A stretch of DNA of 64,000 nucleotides from Archangium sp. (GCA_022843845.1 JALHMW010000006.1:62001-126000); one strand, 5' to 3'. Positions 19,047 through 27,505 are shown, counted from the stretch's first letter. Translations and numbers: made by a program. Notes: generated by a model from the letters alone, not told the origin.

Positions 19047-20145
19047 GCTTCAAGTCGAAGGTGCCGGCCCTCGCGGTTCGCCCATTCGCTTGAACGTCGA
19101 CGCGGTGCTCACCGGCGTGCAATCGGCGGATCGAGCGGTGCGCCATCTGGAATCGGCGCGTCACCGTCTGCTTCGCGCCCGCTGGAAGATCGAGCCGCGC
19201 GAGCCGGAACTTCTTCGTCGACGACCCCTTCGGCCGTTTGAAGTGCACGACGGCCTCGACGACCACGTGCGTGAGCGCGTCGCTGCCGTTCTTCACGGTG
19301 GCCTCGACGGTGATGAACGCGCCAACCGCGAGCTTCGCCGGCGTCACCGTGCCGGAGACCTTCAGCCCTTCGCTCGAAGCCCCGAGCAGCGAGAGCGCGT
19401 CTTCGTTGCCGGCCTTCACGAGCGTGCGCAGCCCGTGCTCCACGAGGCGGCGTCGCTCGGGTGTCGCCTTGACGAGCCAGCGTCGAGCGGTGGCCAGGAC
19501 GACCGTCGGGTGATCTTTCGCGAGGTCGTTGAGGTGATTGGCGACTGACCGCCGCACGTACTCGCTCTCGTCGTCTTTCAAGAGCTCGAGCAGCGGCAGC
19601 GCGAGTGACGGGTCTGCCTGGAGCTCCGGTAGCCGCTCTCCCCACGGGAGTCTCGGCCTCGTCCCTTCCGACACCAGCCGTCGCACGTGCGCGTTCTCGT
19701 CCTTTGCCCACACCTTCAACTCCTCGAGCGTGCGGGCGCGTGCGTGCGTCAGCAGCGAACGGATCGAGAACTCGGCGGTGAAGCGTTTCGTGAGCTCGCG
19801 GTTCAGTCGCAAGGCAGTGTCGACATCCTGCGGGCCGACGTCATGCAGCCAGGTGGACAGCGGCATGAACCGGAACACCTCGTTGCCGTAACCCTCGGTG
19901 ACGGTGAGCGGCTCTCCGAGGGAGGCGATGGCGAGCTCCATCGCGCGGGTGACGTCGGTGGGGAGCGCCGCGCCGAGCGCCCTGGCGATGTGACGGGCGC
20001 GGTCTTTCAGCTCCAGCGCGTCGAGCCCCTTCGTGGCGGTCTGGATGAAGGTCTTCGCGGGGAACTCGGGCCAGACGCGCGTGAAGTCGCGGGCGATGTG
20101 CTTCACGCGCTCGGCGTTCAACAGGTTCTTGAAGGGCTCGGCCAT
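19039..20145 (-). CDS. DNA alkylation repair protein (AlkD-like HEAT repeats)
   Basis: A 368-residue protein that matches the AlkD/DNA alkylation repair family. It starts MAEPFKNLLNAERVKHIA and contains LSTWLHDVGPQDVDTAL, EFSIRSLLTHARARTLEEL and HVRRLVSEGTRPRLPWGERL, then HEAT-like repeats including DDESEYVRRSVANHLND. AlkD proteins excise alkylated bases through a HEAT-repeat DNA-binding cleft. The C-terminal 100 residues (VSGTVTPAKLAVGAFITVEAT) look like an added beta domain. It converges on the kinase gene with an 8-base overlap. A TAGCGT hexamer lies 14-19 bases before the ATG. Confidence 0.85.
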   Translation of the reverse strand: MAEPFKNLLNAERVKHIARDFTRVWPEFPAKTFIQTATKGLDALELKDRARHIARALGAALPTDVTRAMELAIASLGEPLTVTEGYGNEVFRFMPLSTWLHDVGPQDVDTALRLNRELTKRFTAEFSIRSLLTHARARTLEELKVWAKDENAHVRRLVSEGTRPRLPWGERLPELQADPSLALPLLELLKDDESEYVRRSVANHLNDLAKDHPTVVLATARRWLVKATPERRRLVEHGLRTLVKAGNEDALSLLGASSEGLKVSGTVTPAKLAVGAFITVEATVKNGSDALTHVVVEAVVHFKRPKGSSTKKFRLARLDLPAGAKQTVTRRFQMAHRSIRRLHAGEHRVDVQANGRTARAGTFDLKLT

Positions 20146-20169
20146 GATGGCCAGACGCTACACGCCCGT

Positions 20170-20367
20170 TCAGCGAACGTCTTCGTCGTCTGTTCCGTCA
20201 CGGCGCTTCTTGCCGCCGTCAGGGTTGGCCAGGACGAGCTCAGGCCGGCTCGGCGCGACAGCAGGCTGGATGATGGGGGCGGTAGCGAGGTGGAGCGCGA
20301 GGAGCAGCATGGGGCCACAGACGATGCCACACAGGTCGCATTCACCACCTGCGTCATGCTGCCGCAC
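20170..20367 (-). CDS. possible small membrane-associated protein
   Basis: A possible 65-residue product starting at GTG. It has a Cys-containing N-terminus (CDLCGIVCGP), a short hydrophobic stretch (MLLLALHLATAPII) and a hydrophilic Lys/Asp tail. No family is recognised and no clear Shine-Dalgarno site is present. It fills the gap between the AlkD-like gene and the FHA regulator. Reported at low confidence because it could be a chance frame. Confidence 0.3.
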   Translation of the reverse strand: MRQHDAGGECDLCGIVCGPMLLLALHLATAPIIQPAVAPSRPELVLANPDGGKKRRDGTDDEDVR

Positions 20368-20409
20368 TTCAGCCGCTGGCCTCGGTGAGAGCGTGTAGGT
20401 TCGGCCCCC

Positions 20410-21873
20410 ATGTCCCGGTGGGCGGTGCTCGTGGTGTCGCAGCAGCGGGTCGCGCCGATCGACCTGCCCACGGCCAGGCCCCTCATCGTCGGTCGCGCCC
20501 GTGGTGCGGGGCTCGAGCTCAAAGACCCGCGCGTCGACGAGCGCCACCTCTCGATTCGCATCATCGACGATCAGCCCGTGCTCGACCCGCTCGGTGGAAC
20601 GTCAGGCGTGTTGGTGAACGACGTGCCGTGCGAGTCGCCGATGACGTTGTCGGCCGGTGACGAAATCGCCCTGGGAGACAGCCGCCTGATCGTGATGGCC
20701 CTCGGCGTGGTGGCAGCGCCTTCCCTGCGCCTCACGTCGGAGGACGAGCTGAGCGCCCGGCTCGATGAAGAGGTGCGACGCTCCGCCGGCGCGCGTTCGC
20801 TGGGCTTCGTCCTCGTCTCGACGGCAGGGCTGAACGTCGCCGCGCGGCAGGCGCTCACCCGGCGCGTCGTCGAGGCGGTCGCGCAGACGGGCGCCGTCGC
20901 CTCGTGGGGCGAAGTGGCAGACGATCTCATCGGCGGCCTGGTGCCCGAGCTCTCCGACACGGCGCTCTCCGAGGTCTTGTCGATCGTCCCCCACGTCGCC
21001 GGTCCGCGCGCGAGCACCGCCTCGTCGTCTGCACCGGCCGATGGGCTGTCAGGCGACGCGCTGATGGAGGCCGCGTTCTGCCGGCTCCTCTCGATTCCGC
21101 TGGTACCCGACGAGCCTGCCGTCGCTGACCCGTCGATGGTGAGGCTGTTCTCGCTCGTCGAGGACTTCGGCGAGCGACCTGGAGCCGTCGCCATCGTCGG
21201 CCCGGCAGGCTCGGGTCGCGCGACGCTGGCGAGGGCCCTGTTCCGCGCGCGCGGCGTCGAGCCCGTCGTGCTGTCGGCGCACACGCCGCTCGAAGGCAAG
21301 CCGCCCGCCGTCCTGGTTCGTGACGTCGAGCGGTGGCCCGAAGCCTCGTTGCGCCCGGTGCTCGAGCTCGCGAAGGACAAGAAGCGGCTCGTCGTCTTCA
21401 CCGCGACGTCAGGCGACCGCTTCGACGCCGCGACGACCCAGCTGCTCGAGGTGCCTGGGCTCGCCGAGCGTCCCCTCGATGTCGTCGCGCTCGCCGATGC
21501 GTTTCTGCGCGAGGCGCGCGCAGCCCTGTCACGGCCACGGCTCTCGCTGGGCGCTGACGCCAGGCGTCTGCTCGAGGCCTACGCCTGGCCCGGGCAGGTG
21601 CGGGAGCTGCGAACCGTGATGCTCCGCGCGGTGCGTGCGGCGGTGCGAGACGAGATCGGCTCCGATGCGTTACCGACCCGGTTGTCTGCCGCGGGGCCCC
21701 GCTCGAACCTGCGCGGGGCGTTGCAAGAGGCAGAGCGCGACCTGCTCCTCGAGGCGCTCGCCCGCACGCGCTGGAACGTGACAGCAGCCGCGACGCGCCT
21801 GGGTCTGCCCCGTCGCACCGTCGTCTACCGCATGGCCCGTCTGGGACTCCGCCGGCCCGCCCGGCTGCGCTGA
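20410..21873 (+). CDS. FHA-domain regulator with degenerate AAA domain and Fis-type HTH
   Basis: A 487-residue protein shaped like a sigma54 activator with an N-terminal FHA domain (about 25-95; LIVGRARGAGLEL, VDERHLSIRII, SAGDEIALGDSRL), which binds phosphothreonine. A spacer follows, then an AAA-like domain with Walker A GPAGSGRATL (near residue 263), and a Fis-type helix-turn-helix at the end (WNVTAAATRLGLPRRTVVYR). The GAFTGA loop that contacts sigma54 is absent, and the AAA core is shorter than usual with no clear Walker B DE pair. It is therefore probably a DNA-binding regulator that does not use sigma54. With many Ser/Thr kinases nearby, FHA recognition of a phosphorylated partner is likely. 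Confidence 0.8.
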   Translation: MSRWAVLVVSQQRVAPIDLPTARPLIVGRARGAGLELKDPRVDERHLSIRIIDDQPVLDPLGGTSGVLVNDVPCESPMTLSAGDEIALGDSRLIVMALGVVAAPSLRLTSEDELSARLDEEVRRSAGARSLGFVLVSTAGLNVAARQALTRRVVEAVAQTGAVASWGEVADDLIGGLVPELSDTALSEVLSIVPHVAGPRASTASSSAPADGLSGDALMEAAFCRLLSIPLVPDEPAVADPSMVRLFSLVEDFGERPGAVAIVGPAGSGRATLARALFRARGVEPVVLSAHTPLEGKPPAVLVRDVERWPEASLRPVLELAKDKKRLVVFTATSGDRFDAATTQLLEVPGLAERPLDVVALADAFLREARAALSRPRLSLGADARRLLEAYAWPGQVRELRTVMLRAVRAAVRDEIGSDALPTRLSAAGPRSNLRGALQEAERDLLLEALARTRWNVTAAATRLGLPRRTVVYRMARLGLRRPARLR

Positions 21874-21915
21874 ACGAGGCTTGCACTCCGGACGGCTCGG
21901 GCACAGACAGGCGCC

Positions 21916-22881
21916 ATGGCGACCTCTCTGCTCGATCTCTTCCGCGTGCTCTCGGCGTTCTCGCCGAAGCGGGTCGATCTCAAGGACGCGCCGTGGGAGC
22001 CGTACGTCGACTGGGCCATCGGGCAGGGCCTCGCGCCGTTGGCGGCCTACAACCTCGAGTACCGGTTGGGCCTGTGTGGCGCGCCGACCTGGGCGCGCGA
22101 TCGCCTGCTGTCGATCTACCAGGGCTCGGCGAACGACAACGTGATGAAGCTCGTCAACTTCAAGCGGGCGGTCGACGATCTCGAAGGCCGGCGCATCGTG
22201 CTCATCGGCGCGGCGTCGTTCGCCGAGTGTCTGTATCCGCACGTCGCGTGGCGGCCGGTCATCGACATCAGGCTCTTCGTGCCGCCCAACGACGTCGACC
22301 CGTTCGTGAGCTGGCTGCGTCGCGCCGAGTTCAAGGCCGACGCCACGACCGAGGCGCCGTCGGGAGAGCGCGTGCTGAGCGACACCCGCACCACCCTGTA
22401 CGTCCACGGCACGCTGATGAAGGACCCCGCGCACGACCAGGCGATGCTGAGCCGGGCGCTGAAGCTGAAGGTGTACGGGCCCTCGCTGCTCCGGTTCGAG
22501 CTGGAAGACGCGATCCTGACCCACGTCATGATCATGTCGCGCGCCGGCTTCGACGTGCCGATGCTCGAGTTCCTCGACCTTCGAGAGCTGGTGCTCGGCG
22601 CGCCCTCGATGGGCGGCGACTACTCGCGCGAGCCGAAGGCCGACGAGCTGCTCGAGCGGGCGAAGCAGTTTGGGGTCGAGCGTGCGCTCTGGTCGGCGCT
22701 GGGCGTCGTGGAGCGATTGTTTCCAGAGACCGAAGCCGCCGTCGCGCGGCTCCGCCCGTCGCTCATGATGCCGACGCGGGAGGTGTTGAACCGGCTCATC
22801 GTGACGCCGCTGTCCGAGGTCGGGCGCACGGAGCAGTTCCGCGGGGAAGACACGCTCCGGCAGTTGCTCGCGGGCGGGTGA
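21916..22881 (+). CDS. uncharacterised nucleotidyltransferase (NTP_transf_5-like)
   Basis: A 321-residue protein resembling the uncharacterised nucleotidyltransferase family often found in polysaccharide clusters. It has RRIVLIGAASFAECLYP followed by VIDIRLFVPPNDVDPFVSWL, where an Asp-x-Arg/Asp-x-Asp motif would bind metal. It then continues with SLLRFELEDAILTHVMIM and a helical tail. Its target is unknown. The start at MATSLLDLFRVLSAF is not preceded by an obvious promoter, and the gene could be co-transcribed with the regulator 42 bases upstream. It precedes the UDP-glucose dehydrogenase gene. Confidence 0.65.
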   Translation: MATSLLDLFRVLSAFSPKRVDLKDAPWEPYVDWAIGQGLAPLAAYNLEYRLGLCGAPTWARDRLLSIYQGSANDNVMKLVNFKRAVDDLEGRRIVLIGAASFAECLYPHVAWRPVIDIRLFVPPNDVDPFVSWLRRAEFKADATTEAPSGERVLSDTRTTLYVHGTLMKDPAHDQAMLSRALKLKVYGPSLLRFELEDAILTHVMIMSRAGFDVPMLEFLDLRELVLGAPSMGGDYSREPKADELLERAKQFGVERALWSALGVVERLFPETEAAVARLRPSLMMPTREVLNRLIVTPLSEVGRTEQFRGEDTLRQLLAGG

Positions 22882-22918
22882 AGACAAACCGCGGGGCTTT
22901 GCGCTAGGAGCGACCGCC

Positions 22919-24220
22919 ATGCGCATCGCCGTCATCGGTTCTGGCTATGTCGGGCTCGTCGCCGGCACCTGCTTTGCTGACTCCGGCAACGACGTGGTGT
23001 GTGTCGACATCGATCAGCGGAAGATCGACATGCTCAAGCGCGGCCAGATTCCCATCTACGAGCCCGGCCTGAACGAGCTGGTCGAGCGGAACGTGAGGGA
23101 GCAGCGCCTCACGTTCTCGACCGATCTCAAGTCGTCGGTCGCGCCGGCGCAGGTGGTGTTCATCGCCGTCGGCACGCCTGAGGGCGAGTCGGGTGAGGCC
23201 GACCTGCAGTACGTCGTCGCGGCCGCGCGAGAGATTGGCCGCGCGATGACCCAGTACACGGTGATCGTCGACAAGAGCACCGTGCCCGTCGGCACTGCCG
23301 ACAAGGTGCGCGCCGCCATCGCGAGCGAGACGAAGGTGCCGTTCGACGTGGTGTCGAACCCCGAGTTCCTCAAAGAGGGCGCCGCGATCGACGACTTCTT
23401 GAAGCCCGACCGCGTCGTCATCGGCGCCGACACCGAGAAGGCGCGCGGCGTGATGGGCGAGCTCTACGCGCCCTTCGTTCGCACCGAGCACCCCATCATC
23501 TTCATGGACACGCGCTCGGCCGAGCTCACCAAGTACGCGTCGAACGCGATGCTGGCCACGCGCATCTCGTTCATGAACGACATCGCCGCGCTCTGCGACA
23601 AGGTGGGTGCCGACGTCGACCAGGTGCGCAAGGGCATGGGCGCCGACAAGCGCATCGGCTACCCGTTCCTCTTCCCCGGCGTGGGGTACGGCGGCAGCTG
23701 CTTCCCGAAAGACGTGAAGGCGCTCGTCACCACCGCGCGGGAGTACGGCATCGAGTTCGATCTGCTCCGCGCCGTCGAGCGCACCAACGAGAAGCAGAAG
23801 AAGCTGCTGGTCGCCAAGGCGCTCAAACACTTCGGCGGCTCCATCGACGGCAAGACGTTCGCGGTGTGGGGCCTCGCGTTCAAGCCGAAGACCGACGACA
23901 TGCGTGAGGCGCCGTCGATCGAGATCATCGAAGGGCTGACCGGCAAGGGCGCGAAGGTGAAGGCGTTCGACCCGGTGGCGACCGAGACGGCGAAGCGTGC
24001 GCTGAAGGACCGCTGCCAGTACGTGGAGCGCCCCTACGACGCGCTCGAAGGCGTCGACGCGCTCTTCGTGGTGACCGAGTGGAACGACTTCCGCAACGTC
24101 GACTTCAACCGCATGAAGACGGTGATGAAGCAGCCGGTGGTGTTCGACGGCCGCAACATCTACTCGCCCGCGAAGCTGCGCGAGGCGGGCTTCACGTACT
24201 ACGGCATCGGCCGGCCCTGA
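22919..24220 (+). CDS. ugd: UDP-glucose 6-dehydrogenase
   Basis: Oxidises UDP-glucose to UDP-glucuronate with two NAD+, supplying precursors for acidic polysaccharides. The 433-residue protein starts with the Rossmann motif MRIAVIGSGYVGLVAGTCFA, has VDKSTVPVGTADKVR and SNPEFLKEGAAIDDF, and the catalytic cysteine in GVGYGGSCFPKDV (C261). The C-terminal domain has WGLAFKPKTDDMREAPS. Length is normal. A TAGGAG hexamer lies just before the ATG. The UbiA-like gene follows after 3 bases, so the two probably form an operon. Confidence 0.96.
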   Translation: MRIAVIGSGYVGLVAGTCFADSGNDVVCVDIDQRKIDMLKRGQIPIYEPGLNELVERNVREQRLTFSTDLKSSVAPAQVVFIAVGTPEGESGEADLQYVVAAAREIGRAMTQYTVIVDKSTVPVGTADKVRAAIASETKVPFDVVSNPEFLKEGAAIDDFLKPDRVVIGADTEKARGVMGELYAPFVRTEHPIIFMDTRSAELTKYASNAMLATRISFMNDIAALCDKVGADVDQVRKGMGADKRIGYPFLFPGVGYGGSCFPKDVKALVTTAREYGIEFDLLRAVERTNEKQKKLLVAKALKHFGGSIDGKTFAVWGLAFKPKTDDMREAPSIEIIEGLTGKGAKVKAFDPVATETAKRALKDRCQYVERPYDALEGVDALFVVTEWNDFRNVDFNRMKTVMKQPVVFDGRNIYSPAKLREAGFTYYGIGRP

Positions 24221-24223
24221 GAG

Positions 24224-25126
24224 ATGGACGCGGTGACGACCTCAGCCCCGCTGTGGCCTGTCGCCGCCCTCAAGGCGCTGCGGCCCAAGCAGTGGACGAA
24301 GAACGGCGTGCTGCTGGCGCCGCTGTTGTTCGCGAAGTCGGCGGGCGAGGGCGGGCTCGTCGTCAAGGCGCTCATCGCTGTCGTCGCCTTCAGCCTGCTC
24401 GCCAGCGGCGTGTACGTCGTCAACGACTGGGTCGATCGCGAGAAGGACCGGCTGCACCCTGAGAAGCGTCGCAGGCCGATCGCGGCGGGGCACCTGGGTC
24501 TGGGCTCGGCGATTCTGCTGGTCGTCGTGTGCTGGAGCGGCGCTGCGGCCCTCGGGTTCTGGCTCGGCACCTCATTCCTCGGCGTGCTGGGTGGGTACCT
24601 GCTCCTGCAGGTGCTCTACACGGGCGGGCTCAAGCACATGGTGCTGCTCGACGTGATGGCGATCGCGCTTGGCTTCATTCTTCGCGTCGTCGCCGGAGCC
24701 GTGTCGATCAACGTCGAGGTGTCGAACTGGTTGTTCCTCTGCACGTTGCTGGGCGCGTTGTTCCTGGGCTTCGCCAAACGGCGCGCCGAGCTGTCGTCGC
24801 TCGAAGAAGCGGCGGCGCACCGGGCCAACCTGGCGGACTACACGGTGCCGATGCTCGATCAGATGATGAGCATCGCCGCGGCCTGCACGGTGCTCGCGTA
24901 CGGGCTGTATTCCGTGTCGGCCGAGACGGTCGCGCGCGTTGGCTCGGACCGGCTGAAGTTCACGGTGCCGTGTGTGGTGTACGGCGTGTTCCGGTACCTG
25001 TTCCTCGTGCACAAGCGCGGGCAGGGTGGGGCGCCCGAGAAGGTGCTGCTCGGCGATCTGCCGATTCAGCTGACGATCGCGGTCATCCTCGGCATCGCGG
25101 CGTGGGCGCTCTACTTCCCGAGGTAG
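24224..25126 (+). CDS. UbiA-family prenyltransferase (decaprenyl-phosphate phosphoribosyltransferase-like)
   Basis: A 300-residue polytopic membrane protein with about eight hydrophobic helices. It has RPKQWTKNGVLLAPLLFA near the start and the Asp-rich motif NDWVDREKDRLHPEKRRRPI (from N67), which together are characteristic of decaprenyl-phosphate phosphoribosyltransferase-type UbiA enzymes. The second motif is YTVPMLDQMMSIAAACTV. This branch attaches phosphoribose to a polyprenyl phosphate to make arabinose or ribose donors. Co-location with ugd suggests envelope glycan precursor supply. The exact acceptor cannot be stated. Confidence 0.85.
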   Translation: MDAVTTSAPLWPVAALKALRPKQWTKNGVLLAPLLFAKSAGEGGLVVKALIAVVAFSLLASGVYVVNDWVDREKDRLHPEKRRRPIAAGHLGLGSAILLVVVCWSGAAALGFWLGTSFLGVLGGYLLLQVLYTGGLKHMVLLDVMAIALGFILRVVAGAVSINVEVSNWLFLCTLLGALFLGFAKRRAELSSLEEAAAHRANLADYTVPMLDQMMSIAAACTVLAYGLYSVSAETVARVGSDRLKFTVPCVVYGVFRYLFLVHKRGQGGAPEKVLLGDLPIQLTIAVILGIAAWALYFPR

Positions 25127-25200
25127 TCAGGTTCGAGAAGGGCCGCGCGTCTCACCGCTCGCGACGCCACCTGCCCGGACATGCCCCACACGCTCCTGGA

Positions 25201-25241
25201 AACGTCTTCCAAACGTTCGGGTTCAACTCCCGGTCCGCCCA
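25201..25241 (+). pseudogene. tRNA-Gly(TCC)-like 3' remnant
   Basis: A perfect 5-bp anticodon stem with loop CTTCCAA (AACGT/ACGTT, anticodon TCC) runs directly into a T-arm with consensus loop (CGGGTTCAACTCCCG) and a 3' acceptor-like strand TCCGCCCA. The variable loop is missing and no D-arm or 5' acceptor GGGCGGA is found upstream, so this is not a working tRNA. It looks like a remnant, perhaps of an old integration site. Confidence 0.4.
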
Positions 25242-25252
25242 GACCTCTGGGC
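25237..25252. terminator. short perfect hairpin after the UbiA gene
   Basis: GCCCAGA CC TCTGGGC is a perfect 7-bp inverted repeat with a 2-base loop, located between the UbiA-like gene and the convergent YgiT-type gene. It lacks a T-tract and overlaps the tRNA-like remnant. Confidence 0.3.
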
Positions 25253-25325
25253 ACCACTCGCGGCTTTTCCACTCGGGTGGCGTCGCACTCTCTTTCCGTG
25301 AAGCGACACGCGAGCCTCAGCGCGC

Positions 25326-25547
25326 TCACATCGCCTTCTTCACCTTCACGCCCTTCATCAACGTCTCGATGCGCTCGAGCACCTCGGCCTTGTAGACGCG
25401 GGAGCCGCAGTTCGGACACGCGCCCTGCGGCACGTCGGTCAGCACGACGACCTTGCCGTTCACCGTCAGGCGCACCTCGACGGAGCGGTTGTCGTAGGCC
25501 CCACCGCACGGGCACCGGCCGTAGTCACGCTTGGCGTAGTCAGCCAT
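25326..25547 (-). CDS. YgiT-type zinc finger protein
   Basis: A 73-residue protein with paired cysteine motifs: CPCG (C12, C14) and CPNCG (C44, C47), in the context VPQGACPNCGSRVY. This is the zinc-finger signature of YgiT/MqsA-type proteins, and the final KAEVLERIETLM helix is also typical. The N-terminal half of MqsA occurs alone in many bacteria. No MqsR-type toxin or helix-turn-helix domain accompanies it here, so it may be a stand-alone zinc protein. A TATGGT hexamer ends about 11 bases before the ATG and overlaps the divergent promoter of the next gene. Confidence 0.8.
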   Translation of the reverse strand: MADYAKRDYGRCPCGGAYDNRSVEVRLTVNGKVVVLTDVPQGACPNCGSRVYKAEVLERIETLMKGVKVKKAM

Positions 25548-25553
25548 GGAAGT

Positions 25554-25568
25554 GCGCTACCATAGCGC
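25554..25568. promoter_or_regulatory. symmetric bidirectional -10 element
   Basis: The near-palindrome GCGCTACCATAGCGC reads TACCAT on the plus strand and TATGGT on the minus strand, overlapping by five bases. The divergent starts lie about 9 bases (GTG at 25573) and 11 bases (ATG at 25547) away. It probably serves both genes. Confidence 0.5.
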
Positions 25569-25572
25569 CACC

Positions 25573-26454
25573 GTGACCCGCGTACCTCCCTCCCGCGTTC
25601 CCACCCGGGCGCCCCTGTCCGCCGCTCAGCAGGCCAGGGTCCGGCGGCCCAGCAACCGCCCGCAGGTGCAGAAGGAGCAAAGGCTCAAGAGCGGCCAGTC
25701 TGAAGACTCGCTGAACAGCGAGCCCCTCAAGAACGAGGCGCAGAAGGCCGCGGAAGACACGGGCGCCCACAACATGGAGCAGCTCGCGCACGCCATGGCG
25801 CACGCCGAGCAAGACGGCGCGAAGGAAGCCAAAGAAGCACTCGCCGAGACTCGCGAGCAGGCGGAGCGCGAAGACAAGCCCAGTGGGTTCTTCGCGCGCG
25901 TCTTCGGACCCAAGCCGGGCGCCCAGAAGTCGGGCGGCAAGCCGCAGCTCCCGACGAACAAAGCGCAGACCGCCCAGCAGCAGGCCCCCATCAAGAAGTC
26001 GATTCGTGACGGCTTCGAGAAGACCGACGCGCGCGCCACCGCCGTCACCTCGGGGAGCTTTGCGTCGTTGACCGCTGTGGGCACCGTGCAGAGCAAGCTC
26101 GGCGGCTCCATTCTGCGGCCCGACCGACCGCCTGACGCGTTCGCGTTGCTGCGCGAGGCGAAAGAGCAGGGCGTGCTCTTCCAGGAGGATTGGAACCGCG
26201 AGGGCCACTCCGAAGACCAGGACGACCCCGAGCTCGCGGCCGCCGTCGAAGAGGTCATCTCGCGCCTGTTCGGCAAGGCTGGCGTGCTCCGCGTGGGCCC
26301 GGGCCGCAACGAAGCGCAAGAGCCCGTCGTCGTCGTCGTCGCCACGCATGGCTTCACCGACGCCTCGCTCGCCGCCGTCCCCGAGAAGGCCGGCCGCTTC
26401 CCCACCATGCTCGCGCTGTCGTTTGAACTCCTGCCTCTGCGCCGGGAGCGGTAA
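25573..26454 (+). CDS. hypothetical protein with disordered charged N-terminus
   Basis: A 293-residue protein I do not recognise. The first 150 residues are hydrophilic, rich in Lys/Glu/Gln/Ala, and probably disordered or coiled. The C-terminal 110 residues look folded: FALLREAKEQGVLFQEDW, AAAVEEVISRLFGKAGVLRV and EPVVVVVATHGFTDASLAAV. An ATG lies 27 bases earlier, but it falls inside the divergent YgiT start codon. I therefore chose the GTG that follows the TACCAT hexamer by 9 bases. No signal peptide. The kinase-like salvage gene follows after 10 bases. Confidence 0.7.
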   Translation: MTRVPPSRVPTRAPLSAAQQARVRRPSNRPQVQKEQRLKSGQSEDSLNSEPLKNEAQKAAEDTGAHNMEQLAHAMAHAEQDGAKEAKEALAETREQAEREDKPSGFFARVFGPKPGAQKSGGKPQLPTNKAQTAQQQAPIKKSIRDGFEKTDARATAVTSGSFASLTAVGTVQSKLGGSILRPDRPPDAFALLREAKEQGVLFQEDWNREGHSEDQDDPELAAAVEEVISRLFGKAGVLRVGPGRNEAQEPVVVVVATHGFTDASLAAVPEKAGRFPTMLALSFELLPLRRER

Positions 26455-26464
26455 GCAGCGCTGC

Positions 26465-27499
26465 ATGGACCTCGAGAAGCGCCTCATCGCCCAGGTGGAG
26501 CACGCGGTCGGTCACTCCATCGGCGACGTGCCCGTGTCGAAGCTCAAGGGTGACGCGTCGAACCGCAGCTACTACCGCGTCGGCACGCCGCCGAAGTCGT
26601 GGGTGTTGATGGTGATGCCGCCCGACGCGGCGAAGAAGAGCGAAGAGGCCTCGAGCGGCGCCGCCCCGACCGAGCTGCCCTTCGTCAACGTGCACCGCTA
26701 CCTGACGACGCTCGGCATCCGAGTGCCGCGCATCCTCCGCTACGACGAGCCCGCCGGCATGATGGTGCTCGAGGATCTCACCGACGAGACGTTCGAGCAG
26801 GCCATCCTCAAGGGCGACAAAGAGGCGTGGTACCGCCGCGCCGTCGAGCTGCTCGCGAAGCTGCGCGCGAAGGCCGAGCAGCACGTCGACCCCGGCTGTC
26901 TCGCCTTCACCCGCGCCTTCGACGTCGAGCTGTACGACTGGGAGCTGCACCACTTTCGCGAGTGGGGCCTCGAGGCCTGGAGCGGGAAGAAGCCGACCGC
27001 CGAGGAGCGCGCGCAGCTCGACGCTGTCTTTCGGCGCATCGCGGGGCAGCTCGCCGCCGCGCCGCGTGGCTTCACGCACCGCGACTACCAGTCGAGGAAC
27101 CTGATGGTGAAGGACGGCGAGCTCGTCGTCATCGACTTCCAGGACGCGCTGCAGGGGCCTCGCCAGTACGATCTCGTCGCGCTGCTGCGTGACAGCTACG
27201 TCGAGCTCGACCGCGCCTTCGTCGACGCCATGCTCGACGCGTACATTGCGGCGTTCGAGAAAGAGACGAAGGAGCGCATCGACCCGAAGCCGTTCAAGCA
27301 GTTCTTCGATCTGCTCACCGTGCAACGGAAGTTGAAGGACGCGGGCCGCTTCGAGTTCATCAACCGCGTGAAGGGCAACCCCGGCTTCCTCGTCAGCATC
27401 CCCGCGTCGCTGCGCTACGTGAAGGCCGCGCTCGACGCGCAGCCCGAGCTCGCTGATCTGCGCACCATCGTCGCGAAGTACGTGCCGGAACTGAGCTGA
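26465..27499 (+). CDS. amgK: aminoglycoside-phosphotransferase-fold sugar kinase, AmgK-like
   Basis: A 344-residue kinase of the APH/choline-kinase fold. It has LKGDASNRSYYRV at the ATP-binding start, the catalytic loop FTHRDYQSRNLMV (near residue 204) and the metal-binding VVIDFQDALQGPRQYDLVAL (near 224). The DFQDA...GP.xYDLVxLLRD pattern is that of AmgK, the anomeric kinase for N-acetylmuramate and N-acetylglucosamine in cell-wall recycling. The next gene encodes a nucleotidyltransferase in the position of MurU, which supports the call. A GTAAGC element lies just upstream of the ATG. The substrate is inferred from family and neighbour only. Confidence 0.72.
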   Translation: MDLEKRLIAQVEHAVGHSIGDVPVSKLKGDASNRSYYRVGTPPKSWVLMVMPPDAAKKSEEASSGAAPTELPFVNVHRYLTTLGIRVPRILRYDEPAGMMVLEDLTDETFEQAILKGDKEAWYRRAVELLAKLRAKAEQHVDPGCLAFTRAFDVELYDWELHHFREWGLEAWSGKKPTAEERAQLDAVFRRIAGQLAAAPRGFTHRDYQSRNLMVKDGELVVIDFQDALQGPRQYDLVALLRDSYVELDRAFVDAMLDAYIAAFEKETKERIDPKPFKQFFDLLTVQRKLKDAGRFEFINRVKGNPGFLVSIPASLRYVKAALDAQPELADLRTIVAKYVPELS

Positions 27500-27505
27500 C
27501 CGAAG

